Shown: positions 19,583 to 31,072 of the stretch, piece after piece
Layout of the letters: the number at the start of each line of letters is the position of its first letter
Position numbering within the stretch: position 1 is the stretch's first letter
Source of the DNA: Temnopleurus reevesii
Lineage: Eukaryota; Echinodermata; Echinoidea; Temnopleuroida; Temnopleuridae
Assembly: GCA_036244855.1 (NCBI GenBank)
Contig: BQKZ01006580.1
Coordinates: forward strand, 1-35,873
Direction: 5' to 3'
DNA: 35,873 bases
Program-made: the position numbers and the translations under genes
The notes under the pieces: model-generated
The model's input: the letters and a program-made list of their open reading frames with translations, nothing else
Database searches by the model: none
What the model was told of the DNA's origin: nothing

Positions 19583-19959
19583 AGTCAGTCCGTCATGATC
19601 GACAGGACTTCCGGTTGGGAGCGCGAACGGACGGCGTTATCCGTATTGGCAACAACGATATTTAAAAATTTCCTTGCTTACGCACCTTGCCAAGCTCAGA
19701 AACTCGGAACACTTCGTACAACTTTCCGATGCTTGTTGTCTTCGCTTGTATTTTGATTTGTCCTCTCTTTGGTTTCGATTGTTTCTAAAAACATGCGGAA
19801 CACATACGTTTACGACTATTGAGCTGTGAACTAGCGAAATAAAGCTTGCTCACTGCTATTTCAGGTAGAAAAAAATCTGCTCGGCAACCTTCGCAATCAA
19901 AATGGCAGCGGACAGTTTGGCTCCTAACCGGAAGTCATGTCGATCATGACGGACTGACT
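19583..19959 (-). mobile_element. TTAA-flanked MITE, family B (left-contig copy)
   Basis: Inverted ends read AGTCAGTCCGTCATGATCGA and, from the right in reverse complement, the same 20 bases, continuing through ACTTCCGGTT. TTAA lies directly outside the left end (19579-19582). The right flank is lost because the contig stops at the element's last base. The TTAA duplication recalls piggyBac-type insertion, but TA with longer AA/TT ends (Tc1/mariner type) fits equally. No transposase is present. Inside the right end are AAAATGGCAGC and ACCGGAAGT. Confidence 0.75.
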
Positions 19960-19960
19960 N
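19960..19960. other. Assembly gap marker (single N)
   Basis: It separates the last base of a MITE from the first base of the 313-bp satellite contig. Confidence 0.9.
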
Positions 19961-22900
19961 CCAGCTTGACAGAACGGTTTACTCTAATACTTGATACATA
20001 AGACGGTTAGTCCGGAGGTCCATGTTTACCTCAAATGGTATTTATACCGCGTTCAGACCTATGGCCAAATTAGGGTAAATTCAGTAAAACTATGCAGGGT
20101 TTTCAAAGTATATCCATGAATGCCTAGGACAAATACTAGATGCTAAAATTGCTAAAAGTATGCCAGACAGCATAATAATGCTAGATTTACCAACTATATG
20201 CTCACAGATGCCCATCTAGATGTCTGATTGGCGCGGTTTGGTTAGCGCCATCTTGAAAATGATTGATATTTATCCAGCTTGACAGAACGGTTTACTCTAA
20301 TACTTGATACATAAGACGGTTAGTCCGGAGGTCCATGTTTACCTCAAATGGTATTTATACCGCGTTCAGACCTATGGCCAAATTAGGGTAAATTCAGTAA
20401 AACTATGCAGGGTTTTCAAAGTATATCCATGAATGCCTAGGACAAATACTAGATGCTAAAATTGCTAAAAGTATGCCAGACAGCATAATAATGCTAGATT
20501 TACCAACTATATGCTCACAGATGCCCATCTAGATGTCTGATTGGCGCGGTTTGGTTAGCGCCATCTTGAAAATGATTGATATTTATCCAGCTTGACAGAA
20601 CGGTTTACTCTAATACTTGATACATAAGACGGTTAGTCCGGAGGTCCATGTTTACCTCAAATGGTATTTATACCGCGTTCAGACCTATGGCCAAATTAGG
20701 GTAAATTCAGTAAAACTATGCAGGGTTTTCAAAGTATATCCATGAATGCCTAGGACAAATACTAGATGCTAAAATTGCTAAAAGTATGCCAGACAGCATA
20801 ATAATGCTAGATTTACCAACTATATGCTCACAGATGCCCATCTAGATGTCTGATTGGCGCGGTTTGGTTAGCGCCATCTTGAAAATGATTGATATTTATC
20901 CAGCTTGACAGAACGGTTTACTCTAATACTTGATACATAAGACGGTTAGTCCGGAGGTCCATGTTTACCTCAAATGGTATTTATACCGCGTTCAGACCTA
21001 TGGCCAAATTAGGGTAAATTCAGTAAAACTATGCAGGGTTTTCAAAGTATATCCATGAATGCCTAGGACAAATACTAGATGCTAAAATTGCTAAAAGTAT
21101 GCCAGACAGCATAATAATGCTAGATTTACCAACTATATGCTCACAGATGCCCATCTAGATGTCTGATTGGCGCGGTTTGGTTAGCGCCATCTTGAAAATG
21201 ATTGATATTTATCCAGCTTGACAGAACGGTTTACTCTAATACTTGATACATAAGACGGTTAGTCCGGAGGTCCATGTTTACCTCAAATGGTATTTATACC
21301 GCGTTCAGACCTATGGCCAAATTAGGGTAAATTCAGTAAAACTATGCAGGGTTTTCAAAGTATATCCATGAATGCCTAGGACAAATACTAGATGCTAAAA
21401 TTGCTAAAAGTATGCCAGACAGCATAATAATGCTAGATTTACCAACTATATGCTCACAGATGCCCATCTAGATGTCTGATTGGCGCGGTTTGGTTAGCGC
21501 CATCTTGAAAATGATTGATATTTATCCAGCTTGACAGAACGGTTTACTCTAATACTTGATACATAAGACGGTTAGTCCGGAGGTCCATGTTTACCTCAAA
21601 TGGTATTTATACCGCGTTCAGACCTATGGCCAAATTAGGGTAAATTCAGTAAAACTATGCAGGGTTTTCAAAGTATATCCATGAATGCCTAGGACAAATA
21701 CTAGATGCTAAAATTGCTAAAAGTATGCCAGACAGCATAATAATGCTAGATTTACCAACTATATGCTCACAGATGCCCATCTAGATGTCTGATTGGCGCG
21801 GTTTGGTTAGCGCCATCTTGAAAATGATTGATATTTATCCAGCTTGACAGAACGGTTTACTCTAATACTTGATACATAAGACGGTTAGTCCGGAGGTCCA
21901 TGTTTACCTCAAATGGTATTTATACCGCGTTCAGACCTATGGCCAAATTAGGGTAAATTCAGTAAAACTATGCAGGGTTTTCAAAGTATATCCATGAATG
22001 CCTAGGACAAATACTAGATGCTAAAATTGCTAAAAGTATGCCAGACAGCATAATAATGCTAGATTTACCAACTATATGCTCACAGATGCCCATCTAGATG
22101 TCTGATTGGCGCGGTTTGGTTAGCGCCATCTTGAAAATGATTGATATTTATCCAGCTTGACAGAACGGTTTACTCTAATACTTGATACATAAGACGGTTA
22201 GTCCGGAGGTCCATGTTTACCTCAAATGGTATTTATACCGCGTTCAGACCTATGGCCAAATTAGGGTAAATTCAGTAAAACTATGCAGGGTTTTCAAAGT
22301 ATATCCATGAATGCCTAGGACAAATACTAGATGCTAAAATTGCTAAAAGTATGCCAGACAGCATAATAATGCTAGATTTACCAACTATATGCTCACAGAT
22401 GCCCATCTAGATGTCTGATTGGCGCGGTTTGGTTAGCGCCATCTTGAAAATGATTGATATTTATCCAGCTTGACAGAACGGTTTACTCTAATACTTGATA
22501 CATAAGACGGTTAGTCCGGAGGTCCATGTTTACCTCAAATGGTATTTATACCGCGTTCAGACCTATGGCCAAATTAGGGTAAATTCAGTAAAACTATGCA
22601 GGGTTTTCAAAGTATATCCATGAATGCCTAGGACAAATACTAGATGCTAAAATTGCTAAAAGTATGCCAGACAGCATAATAATGCTAGATTTACCAACTA
22701 TATGCTCACAGATGCCCATCTAGATGTCTGATTGGCGCGGTTTGGTTAGCGCCATCTTGAAAATGATTGATATTTATCCAGCTTGACAGAACGGTTTACT
22801 CTAATACTTGATACATAAGACGGTTAGTCCGGAGGTCCATGTTTACCTCAAATGGTATTTATACCGCGTTCAGACCTATGGCCAAATTAGGGTAAATTCA

Positions 22901-25594
22901 GTAAAACTATGCAGGGTTTTCAAAGTATATCCATGAATGCCTAGGACAAATACTAGATGCTAAAATTGCTAAAAGTATGCCAGACAGCATAATAATGCTA
23001 GATTTACCAACTATATGCTCACAGATGCCCATCTAGATGTCTGATTGGCGCGGTTTGGTTAGCGCCATCTTGAAAATGATTGATATTTATCCAGCTTGAC
23101 AGAACGGTTTACTCTAATACTTGATACATAAGACGGTTAGTCCGGAGGTCCATGTTTACCTCAAATGGTATTTATACCGCGTTCAGACCTATGGCCAAAT
23201 TAGGGTAAATTCAGTAAAACTATGCAGGGTTTTCAAAGTATATCCATGAATGCCTAGGACAAATACTAGATGCTAAAATTGCTAAAAGTATGCCAGACAG
23301 CATAATAATGCTAGATTTACCAACTATATGCTCACAGATGCCCATCTAGATGTCTGATTGGCGCGGTTTGGTTAGCGCCATCTTGAAAATGATTGATATT
23401 TATCCAGCTTGACAGAACGGTTTACTCTAATACTTGATACATAAGACGGTTAGTCCGGAGGTCCATGTTTACCTCAAATGGTATTTATACCGCGTTCAGA
23501 CCTATGGCCAAATTAGGGTAAATTCAGTAAAACTATGCAGGGTTTTCAAAGTATATCCATGAATGCCTAGGACAAATACTAGATGCTAAAATTGCTAAAA
23601 GTATGCCAGACAGCATAATAATGCTAGATTTACCAACTATATGCTCACAGATGCCCATCTAGATGTCTGATTGGCGCGGTTTGGTTAGCGCCATCTTGAA
23701 AATGATTGATATTTATCCAGCTTGACAGAACGGTTTACTCTAATACTTGATACATAAGACGGTTAGTCCGGAGGTCCATGTTTACCTCAAATGGTATTTA
23801 TACCGCGTTCAGACCTATGGCCAAATTAGGGTAAATTCAGTAAAACTATGCAGGGTTTTCAAAGTATATCCATGAATGCCTAGGACAAATACTAGATGCT
23901 AAAATTGCTAAAAGTATGCCAGACAGCATAATAATGCTAGATTTACCAACTATATGCTCACAGATGCCCATCTAGATGTCTGATTGGCGCGGTTTGGTTA
24001 GCGCCATCTTGAAAATGATTGATATTTATCCAGCTTGACAGAACGGTTTACTCTAATACTTGATACATAAGACGGTTAGTCCGGAGGTCCATGTTTACCT
24101 CAAATGGTATTTATACCGCGTTCAGACCTATGGCCAAATTAGGGTAAATTCAGTAAAACTATGCAGGGTTTTCAAAGTATATCCATGAATGCCTAGGACA
24201 AATACTAGATGCTAAAATTGCTAAAAGTATGCCAGACAGCATAATAATGCTAGATTTACCAACTATATGCTCACAGATGCCCATCTAGATGTCTGATTGG
24301 CGCGGTTTGGTTAGCGCCATCTTGAAAATGATTGATATTTATCCAGCTTGACAGAACGGTTTACTCTAATACTTGATACATAAGACGGTTAGTCCGGAGG
24401 TCCATGTTTACCTCAAATGGTATTTATACCGCGTTCAGACCTATGGCCAAATTAGGGTAAATTCAGTAAAACTATGCAGGGTTTTCAAAGTATATCCATG
24501 AATGCCTAGGACAAATACTAGATGCTAAAATTGCTAAAAGTATGCCAGACAGCATAATAATGCTAGATTTACCAACTATATGCTCACAGATGCCCATCTA
24601 GATGTCTGATTGGCGCGGTTTGGTTAGCGCCATCTTGAAAATGATTGATATTTATCCAGCTTGACAGAACGGTTTACTCTAATACTTGATACATAAGACG
24701 GTTAGTCCGGAGGTCCATGTTTACCTCAAATGGTATTTATACCGCGTTCAGACCTATGGCCAAATTAGGGTAAATTCAGTAAAACTATGCAGGGTTTTCA
24801 AAGTATATCCATGAATGCCTAGGACAAATACTAGATGCTAAAATTGCTAAAAGTATGCCAGACAGCATAATAATGCTAGATTTACCAACTATATGCTCAC
24901 AGATGCCCATCTAGATGTCTGATTGGCGCGGTTTGGTTAGCGCCATCTTGAAAATGATTGATATTTATCCAGCTTGACAGAACGGTTTACTCTAATACTT
25001 GATACATAAGACGGTTAGTCCGGAGGTCCATGTTTACCTCAAATGGTATTTATACCGCGTTCAGACCTATGGCCAAATTAGGGTAAATTCAGTAAAACTA
25101 TGCAGGGTTTTCAAAGTATATCCATGAATGCCTAGGACAAATACTAGATGCTAAAATTGCTAAAAGTATGCCAGACAGCATAATAATGCTAGATTTACCA
25201 ACTATATGCTCACAGATGCCCATCTAGATGTCTGATTGGCGCGGTTTGGTTAGCGCCATCTTGAAAATGATTGATATTTATCCAGCTTGACAGAACGGTT
25301 TACTCTAATACTTGATACATAAGACGGTTAGTCCGGAGGTCCATGTTTACCTCAAATGGTATTTATACCGCGTTCAGACCTATGGCCAAATTAGGGTAAA
25401 TTCAGTAAAACTATGCAGGGTTTTCAAAGTATATCCATGAATGCCTAGGACAAATACTAGATGCTAAAATTGCTAAAAGTATGCCAGACAGCATAATAAT
25501 GCTAGATTTACCAACTATATGCTCACAGATGCCCATCTAGAGGTCTGATTGGCGCGGTTTGGTTAGCGCCATCTTGAAAATGATTGATATTTAT
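19961..25594 (+). repeat. 313-bp satellite array, 18 units in perfect register
   Basis: The start motif CCAGCTTGACAGAACGGTTT recurs at 19961 + 313n up to 25282, 18 units in all with no length change. By eye the first 17 are identical; the last has one substitution (CATCTAGAGG for CATCTAGATG). Each monomer contains the palindrome CATCTAGATG, a small hairpin with TGGCGC/GCGCCA arms, and repeated CTAGAT/GCTA words. No open frame reaches 60 codons within the array. No CENP-B box was recognised. Confidence 0.97.
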
Positions 25595-26435
25595 CCAGCT
25601 TGACAGAACGGTTTACTCTAATACATGATACATAAGACGGTTAGTCCGGAGGTCCATGTTTACCTCAAATGGTATTTATACCGCGTTCAGACCTATGGTC
25701 AAATTAGGGTAAATTCAATAAAACTATGCTGGATTCTCTCAAATTATCAGTTTTTATTTTTATTCATTTATTTATTTATTCATTTCAGTTGGGTTGCTCA
25801 GTCAGTGATCACAGCATTGTTTTTCACAGGGGCTCTACAACAGAAAAACACAAAAAAAGAAAAGTCAATGCCTAGCATAAATGCTAGATACCAAAACGGT
25901 CAACATTATGCCAGAAAGCATAAGTATGCCAGATTCAGCAACTATGCTCACAGATGCCCATCGAGATGTCTGTGGAATAGCGCGTTTTGGTTGACGCCAT
26001 TTTGGAAACGGTTAATATTTACCCAGCTTGACAGAAAGGTTTACTCTAATACTTACTACTTGCTAGTCAGGAGTTCCATGTTTACTTCAAATGGTATTTA
26101 GACACCGTTCAGACCTATGGCCAAATTAGGGTAAATTCAATAAAACTATGCTGGGTTTTCAAAGTATATCCGTGAATGCCTAGGACAAATGCTAGATTAT
26201 AAAATTGGTGAAAGTATGCCAGACAGCATAAGTATGCCAGATTCAGCAACTATGCTCACAGATGCCCATCGAGATGTCTGTGGAATAGCGCGGTTTGGTT
26301 GGCGCCATCTTGTAAACGATTGATATTTATCCAGCTTGACAGAAAATTTTACTCTAATACTTGATACTTAAGACGGCTAGTCCGGAGGTTCATGTTTACT
26401 TCAAATGGTATTTAGATACCGTTCAGTCCTACAGC
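25595..26435 (+). repeat. Diverged edge monomers of the 313-bp satellite
   Basis: Further monomer starts lie at 25595, 26023 and 26331, giving lengths of 428 and 308 bp and then a partial of about 100 bp. They show many substitutions relative to the core. The first is lengthened by an insertion at about 25738-25860 rich in T and ATTT. A 158-codon open frame (25625-26101) spans this edge and has no recognisable domain. Confidence 0.88.
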
Positions 26436-27655
26436 GTTAAACCACTTAACAGAATTAAAAAACCTCCGACGATTTACAGCGTTAAACCATTAACAGAAAT
26501 AAAAACACTTTCGAAGAATTAAGTGTGTCATGGGACAATAGATCAGTACGTCATGTATTGAATTGTCCGGATAGAACAATCGCAAGTCGGTCCTGATTTC
26601 AATAACATTTCAAAGAAACATTGAACAGTTGAATTGGCGTTTAACATAATTTTACCGAACTGGATTATTATGTGTTCACTTTAACCGAAACCAGTCAAAC
26701 ACTAAGAAACCAATTTGGCGGCATTTAACGGCAGGTCTAAACTGGACAAGCGGTCACGATATTTGACTTAAAAAACTGGCTTGGAAATCCACTTCGCGAG
26801 GTAGATTTTTTTCGTGACCAGGAACGGACCGGTTCAGTCAACAATTTGAACGCTCAAGACTCGTAAAGCGGCCTTAAGAGGTTTAACTTTCAGGTAAAAC
26901 TTAAGCACTCAAGCGGGTATTACTGGTAGTCAACGGGAGAGGGCATCAGGGGTCGTATGAAGAACGTGACCTGTATCCTTCACCTAACAACAGAGCCACT
27001 TTGCGTCAAGTGGACACGAAATCCACTTCGCGAGACTCTAATTTGAACGGGACATAACTGGTCTTCCGAACCGGTTCTGGAAACTTGTTATTAAAGTCGA
27101 AGCCGCCTTTGGAAAATAGGTTTGAACGGGGTCTAATACTTGCTGCGTAGTCGGGTAGTCCGGATGTCCATGTTTATATCAAATGGGATATATTGACCTT
27201 ATCTCCTATTTGCAAAGAATCTAGGGCTCCAGTCACATTTCAACTTCAATCGCGTCGAGCGTGTGTCGAAATCTTTTCAGCCTACCCTCCGACTCACCAC
27301 GAGCGTATATCTCCACCCTAAGGGTGCATAAAGTGTTCACATGTCGCCTAACAGTATGCATGCGGTGGACTTTAAATCCACTTCGTTGGACTGTAGATCT
27401 GAATAAGACACAACTGGCCTTCCAAACCAGCTTTGGAAGCTAGTTTTCAGAGCCACTTCGGAAGGCCAATTGCGTCCCGTTCAAACTAGAGTCCCGCGAA
27501 GTAGATCTCAAGTCCACTTGACGCAAAGTGGATTTGTTATAACTATGACGATGGAATTTTGGAAGTCCAATTTCGCGTCCGCTTGTCCCGTTCAGACTTG
27601 CTGTCAAACTAGTTTCCGTTAAAGTGGTTTAGCGCCGCGCCGTGTCTCTGAACGG
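26418..27655. mobile_element. Large foldback element, ACCGTTCAG ends
   Basis: The left arm, ACCGTTCAGTCC, then CAGCGTTAAACCACTTAACA and the GGACAAGCGGTCACG region at 26745, is matched in reverse complement at 27570-27655 (CGTCCGCTTGTCCCGTTCAG and TTAAAGTGGTTTAGCG, ending CTGAACGG). A second pair, 26990-27085 and 27460-27540, contains CAAGTGGA, TCCACTTCGCGAGACTCTA and GGTCTTCCGAACCGG in opposite senses. The centre carries a repeat unit related to the satellite. No transposase frame. Confidence 0.5.
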
Positions 27656-28245
27656 TGTCTTGGTTCTCTAGTCCGGATATCCATGCTTATTTCAAATGGG
27701 ATTTATTGACCTTATCTCCAATCTATAAAGAATCTAGGGTCCCCGTCACATTTCAGCCTCAATCGCATTTCACATGTGTCTAAATCTTCTCATCCTACCC
27801 TCCGACTCACCACGGGCGTAAATTTCCATCATTATGGGTGCATAAAGGTGGTTTTACATATCGCCTAACAACAGAGCTGCGTTGCATGAGGTGGACTTGA
27901 AATGGGACTGTAGGTCTGAACAGGACACAACTGGCATTCAAAACCAGCTTTGGAACCCAGTTTTTGGAAGATGCTTCCACTAAACTAGTTTCCAGAGCCG
28001 ATTCGGAAGGCCAGTTGTGTCTCATTCAAACAAGAGTCCCGCGAAGTGGATCTGGAAATGTGTTTTGTGGAAGCCGCTTTCGAAAACTAGCTTTGAACGG
28101 GGTCTTGGTTGGCTTGTTTGGATGTTCATGTTTATTTCTAATGGGATTTATTGACCTTATCTCCTATAGTATGCAAAGGGATCTGGGGCCTCAGTCACAT
28201 CTCAACTTCAATCGAATTTCACATGTGTCCAAATCACATCCTCTC
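27120..28245 (+). repeat. Diverged tandem repeat, 441-514 bp units, related to the satellite
   Basis: Units start near 27156, 27670 and 28111 with AGTCCGGATGTCCATGTTTA-like sequence, followed by TCAAATGGGAT.TATTGACC, TTATCTCC, AGAATCTAGGG, CAGTCACATTTCAAC and, in the first two, CCTACCCTCCGACTCACCAC. The start GTCTAATACTTG..AGTCCGGATGTCCATGTTTA also matches the satellite monomer. Short open frames here are not convincing genes. Confidence 0.75.
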
Positions 28246-28405
28246 AGTTTTCCCGCCTTCTTAAAACATGATTATGAGAAATGTTTCTCCTAGAATGTGT
28301 ATTTAGAGAGGAATGAATTTGGGGGTGACATTTTAAGTGAGGATTTGTATTCTCATTCTTTTTGGAGTGTCTTTTTGGGTCCCACCAGGATATGTAAACG
28401 ATTCC
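28246..28405. other. Unassigned non-coding sequence
   Basis: No gene or repeat relation recognised. Confidence 0.35.
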
Positions 28406-28600
28406 AGATAACAACAATTACAGATGCAATTTATATAGCGCACGTATCCACTCTGCCATCCATTTACATCACCTGTGTTGAGTACAGCACAATACGGATG
28501 AATTTCTTGCTGAAGGAAATCGACGACATGGATGGGACTCGAACATACGAGTCTCTGGTTAAAATGCGAGAGTCATAACCAATACACCACGGCGCCTCCA
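28406..28600 (-). mobile_element. tRNA-derived SINE, family 2, decayed (minus strand)
   Basis: In reverse complement it starts GGCGCCGTGGTGTATTGGTT and has a worn B box in GTTCGAGTCCCATCCATG, followed by TTTCCTTCAGCAAGAAATTC and GTGCTGTACTCAACACAGGT. It matches the family of 6128-6420 and 35719-35873. The 3' part is short. Confidence 0.75.
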
Positions 28601-28869
28601 CAACCCATTAGCATACCTCAAGGAATCCGCCTTTTATAACAGGTGGTATTATGCATATGATAATGTAAAGAAACATGAATCTATGTTGGATAAAAACAGG
28701 AAAAGACAAGTTTTAGGAGCCACAGAATATTCAATATTTCTCCTCGAAGGAGTTGTTGAGCCCGTTTTCATATATTTTTCTTGACACATCGATTCATCAT
28801 TTATCCCTGTACATGAAACATTTTGGTACAATTTTTATAAATTAATTACTTCATGCATTTTTCATGTGG

Positions 28870-29400
28870 AACACATGTTTTATCTTCTTTTCAAAGTGGG
28901 GTTCCCCAAGGGGCGATTATTATCCCCTTATTTTTCATTTGATATATTCTTAAAAGAAGCAAGATTGAGCGGCGATGAGTTTTGACAACCCTCAGGCAAT
29001 GCTCGATGAATCTGACTTTCAAAACAGCTGGCACTATGATATGAACTCTGTTGTAAATGAACATAAACCTCGGCTTGATCAAAGTGGATCAAAAGAACGA
29101 AAAGCATTTTAATGACCTGTCATAGAATCAGAAGAAACGGAACATTCATGTGACATATTTTGTCAAAGTTGCTTTTGACCCTGGGTTATTTTTTTGTGTG
29201 TAAAGTTTTATTTACAAAAATTGTGTAGCGCATTTTATTATTTTTGCAAAGTAGAGTTTCCGAAGGGGCGATCACTGTACCCTTATATTTCGTTTGATAT
29301 TTCTTTAAAAGAAAAATTGATATAATTATGACGATGGGTTTTGACAACCCGCAGGCAATCCTGAACTAATCTGACTATCACGACATTTGGAATTAAAGGC
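28870..29400 (+). repeat. Tandem duplication, period 355 bp
   Basis: AAGGGGCGAT at 28908 and 29263 mark two diverged units. Both continue with CCCTTAT.TTTC.TTTGATAT, TTAAAAGAA, GATG.GTTTTGACAACCC, CAGGCAAT and AATCTGACT. Origin unknown. Confidence 0.65.
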
Positions 29401-29635
29401 TAAATTAGAAAGTTTTAACATATCCCTTTATCGCTGATTGATGCGATGCTTTAATAGCTCATCTGCCAACTGTTATGAATGCCAATCATTGGTTTCATGA
29501 ATACGTTCAATGTAATGATAGTAATAATAGACTTTGCGGAGTGTTCAATGTGATTCGCATTATTATTACCCTGGCTTTAGCCCTTCGTACACCAGCGCAT
29601 ATGACATTTCAAGGAATAAATATTCCTGCCTGGTA

Positions 29636-29772
29636 AAACCTCACCTGGCTTCAGTGCAGCACAATGTGGATAAATTTCTTGTTGAAAGAAATCAACGCCA
29701 TGGATCGGATTGGACCCTACGACCCTTTGGTTGAAAGGCTAGAGTCAGAACCACTACACCACAGCGCCTCCG
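29636..29772 (-). mobile_element. tRNA-derived SINE, family 2, fragment (minus strand)
   Basis: In reverse complement it reads GGCGCTGTGGTGTAGTGGTT (good A box), then GGGTCGTAGGGTCCAATCCG (worn B box), ATGGCGTTGATTTCTTTCAA and CCACATTGTGCTGCACTGAA. It ends at CAGGTGAGG with the rest of the body missing. Confidence 0.75.
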
Positions 29773-30074
29773 CACATATCATGCTCATATCACGCTTACA
29801 TAAATAATCCGTGAGACTATGTGTAGTCCCACCCGCTGGTTTGTATGCATGGAATGTTTATCCAGAGTCTCGCAGCCGTCTATAGCATTTATGTACTTAG
29901 GAGGGTCTCACAATTAAACTCGCGTATGGAATAGACAGTGATGAGAGATACTCACATTAGACGGGTGACATATGTCATAATATTCAATGGAAGGTTACCA
30001 GAGGCATGTTCACACTCCCCACAGCTCTTTTGTAGCTGGGTTTCATCATCGCGTGCACATCATGGGCATGTTCA
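29773..30074. other. Unassigned non-coding sequence
   Basis: No gene or repeat relation recognised. Confidence 0.35.
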
Positions 30075-30150
30075 ATTGACTACTGAATGCTGTAATTCCT
30101 GTAGACTTTGTGGAGGGAATACCCGGTTCCAGTAGTCAATTAGTTAAGTA
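30075..30150. repeat. Short inverted repeat with a relative near 35100
   Basis: ATTGACTACTG near 30076 pairs with CAGTAGTCAAT near 30131. The stretch GAATGCTGTAATTCCTGTAG, then ACTTTGTGGAGGGA, resembles 35104-35160 (TGTAATTCTCATAGACATTG, then TGTAGGGA). Confidence 0.45.
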
Positions 30151-30223
30151 AATAGCTAATAACGGCTAATGCTAACAATTTGTTAAATGATACACCATGT
30201 ATAAATATCAGAAGCAGATAAAT

Positions 30224-30440
30224 AGAGAGATGACTGGGCGTCTGCCCCATGAGCGCGGGATGTCGTTGGTTCGAACACCGGTCGAGTAATACACAGCTGT
30301 TAAAAGCGGGACCATCTACTATCTTCTCTTAGTATTCAAGAATGGAAAGGGCAATAGCCTCATTTTAAGCAGGGGTAATTTGAAGTACAACCGCTCAGCT
30401 CAGTTCAAAATGGCTACCCTGAGTAAATGAGACATATCAT
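30224..30440 (+). mobile_element. tRNA-derived SINE, family 1, decayed
   Basis: GGGCGTCTGCCCCATGAGCG, then GTCGTTGGTTCGAACACCGG, keeps the tRNA-like right half with its B box, while the A box is lost. The tail GGCTACCCTGAGTAAATGAG matches the family end at 8990. Confidence 0.7.
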
Positions 30441-30923
30441 CATCATTTAATATTTCACATTGCACTATCATGATATCCACGCTGATGTACACCAGAATTA
30501 TGTTGTGTTAAATGTATTATGACTCTTTAATCTTCTTTATTTACCAATGACTTTGATTCCGAGCTTCTAGAAAGCTCTTGGGTAGCATTGTTTTATATTT
30601 TTATCATTTTAATAACTTAACACCCGAAACACATGGAGTGTAAAGCGTCCTGCTGGAATACTCCCAACTGGAGAGGAAAATCTGGATACTATGAACGCGT
30701 ACATGATCGAACCAAAAGATCACGTTGCGGCATCACAGGGGCACAGCTTGCCTTATGCTTTTGTTTGAACAGGGAGTTAACTCCCTGGTTTGACTTTACG
30801 TCCTTTCAAAAGGTGGACTGACCCTTTGGTGCATGTAGTCATTGGAAATCAGTCGGGGGCCTGAGCTGTGCTGATATATAATATTATAAACCGTAACAGA
30901 CATCTGAGCCATGTGATTTTTCC
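30441..30923. other. Unassigned non-coding sequence with one palindrome
   Basis: A perfect 18-bp palindrome, CAGGGAGTTAACTCCCTG, is at 30770-30787. No gene recognised. Confidence 0.4.
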
Positions 30924-31026
30924 ACTTTATTGCCCCGTAAAAGACAGAGCGGTCAATAAATTACTTTATTGCCCGCTGTCAAATGTCTATGGGATTTTGC
31001 GTGTAAAAACAGCGGGCAATAAATTC
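30924..31026. repeat. Paired inverted repeats around TTTATTGCCCGC
   Basis: CTTTATTGCCCGCTGT at about 30964 pairs with ACAGCGGGCAATAAA near 31009. A related pair, TTTATTGCCCCG and GCGGTCAATAAA, lies just to its left. It looks like a small foldback element. Confidence 0.5.
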
Positions 31027-31071
31027 ACATGCGAAATACGCGGACCGCGATCTCGTGAGCGCAGTTTTTGT

Positions 31072-31072
31072 N
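31072..31072. other. Assembly gap marker (single N)
   Basis: It lies directly before the second copy of the 1.64-kb repeat. Confidence 0.9.

Larger units (their letters stand above)
18322..19959 (+). repeat. 1.64-kb direct repeat, left copy (contig end)
   Basis: It matches 31073-32709 essentially base for base, CA microsatellites included. The only difference seen is one base in an A-run (seven versus six) near 19870. It stops exactly at the N at 19960, and the other copy starts exactly after the N at 31072. This is most simply an unmerged overlap between two contigs. Confidence 0.9.

Noticed and set aside
19961..25594. CRISPR array
   Set aside because: The whole 313-bp unit is repeated without variable spacers; it is a satellite in animal DNA.
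25625..26101. 158-codon open frame on the plus strand
   Set aside because: It lies on diverged satellite monomers and an AT-rich insert, has no recognised domain, and the core monomers have no equivalent long frame.
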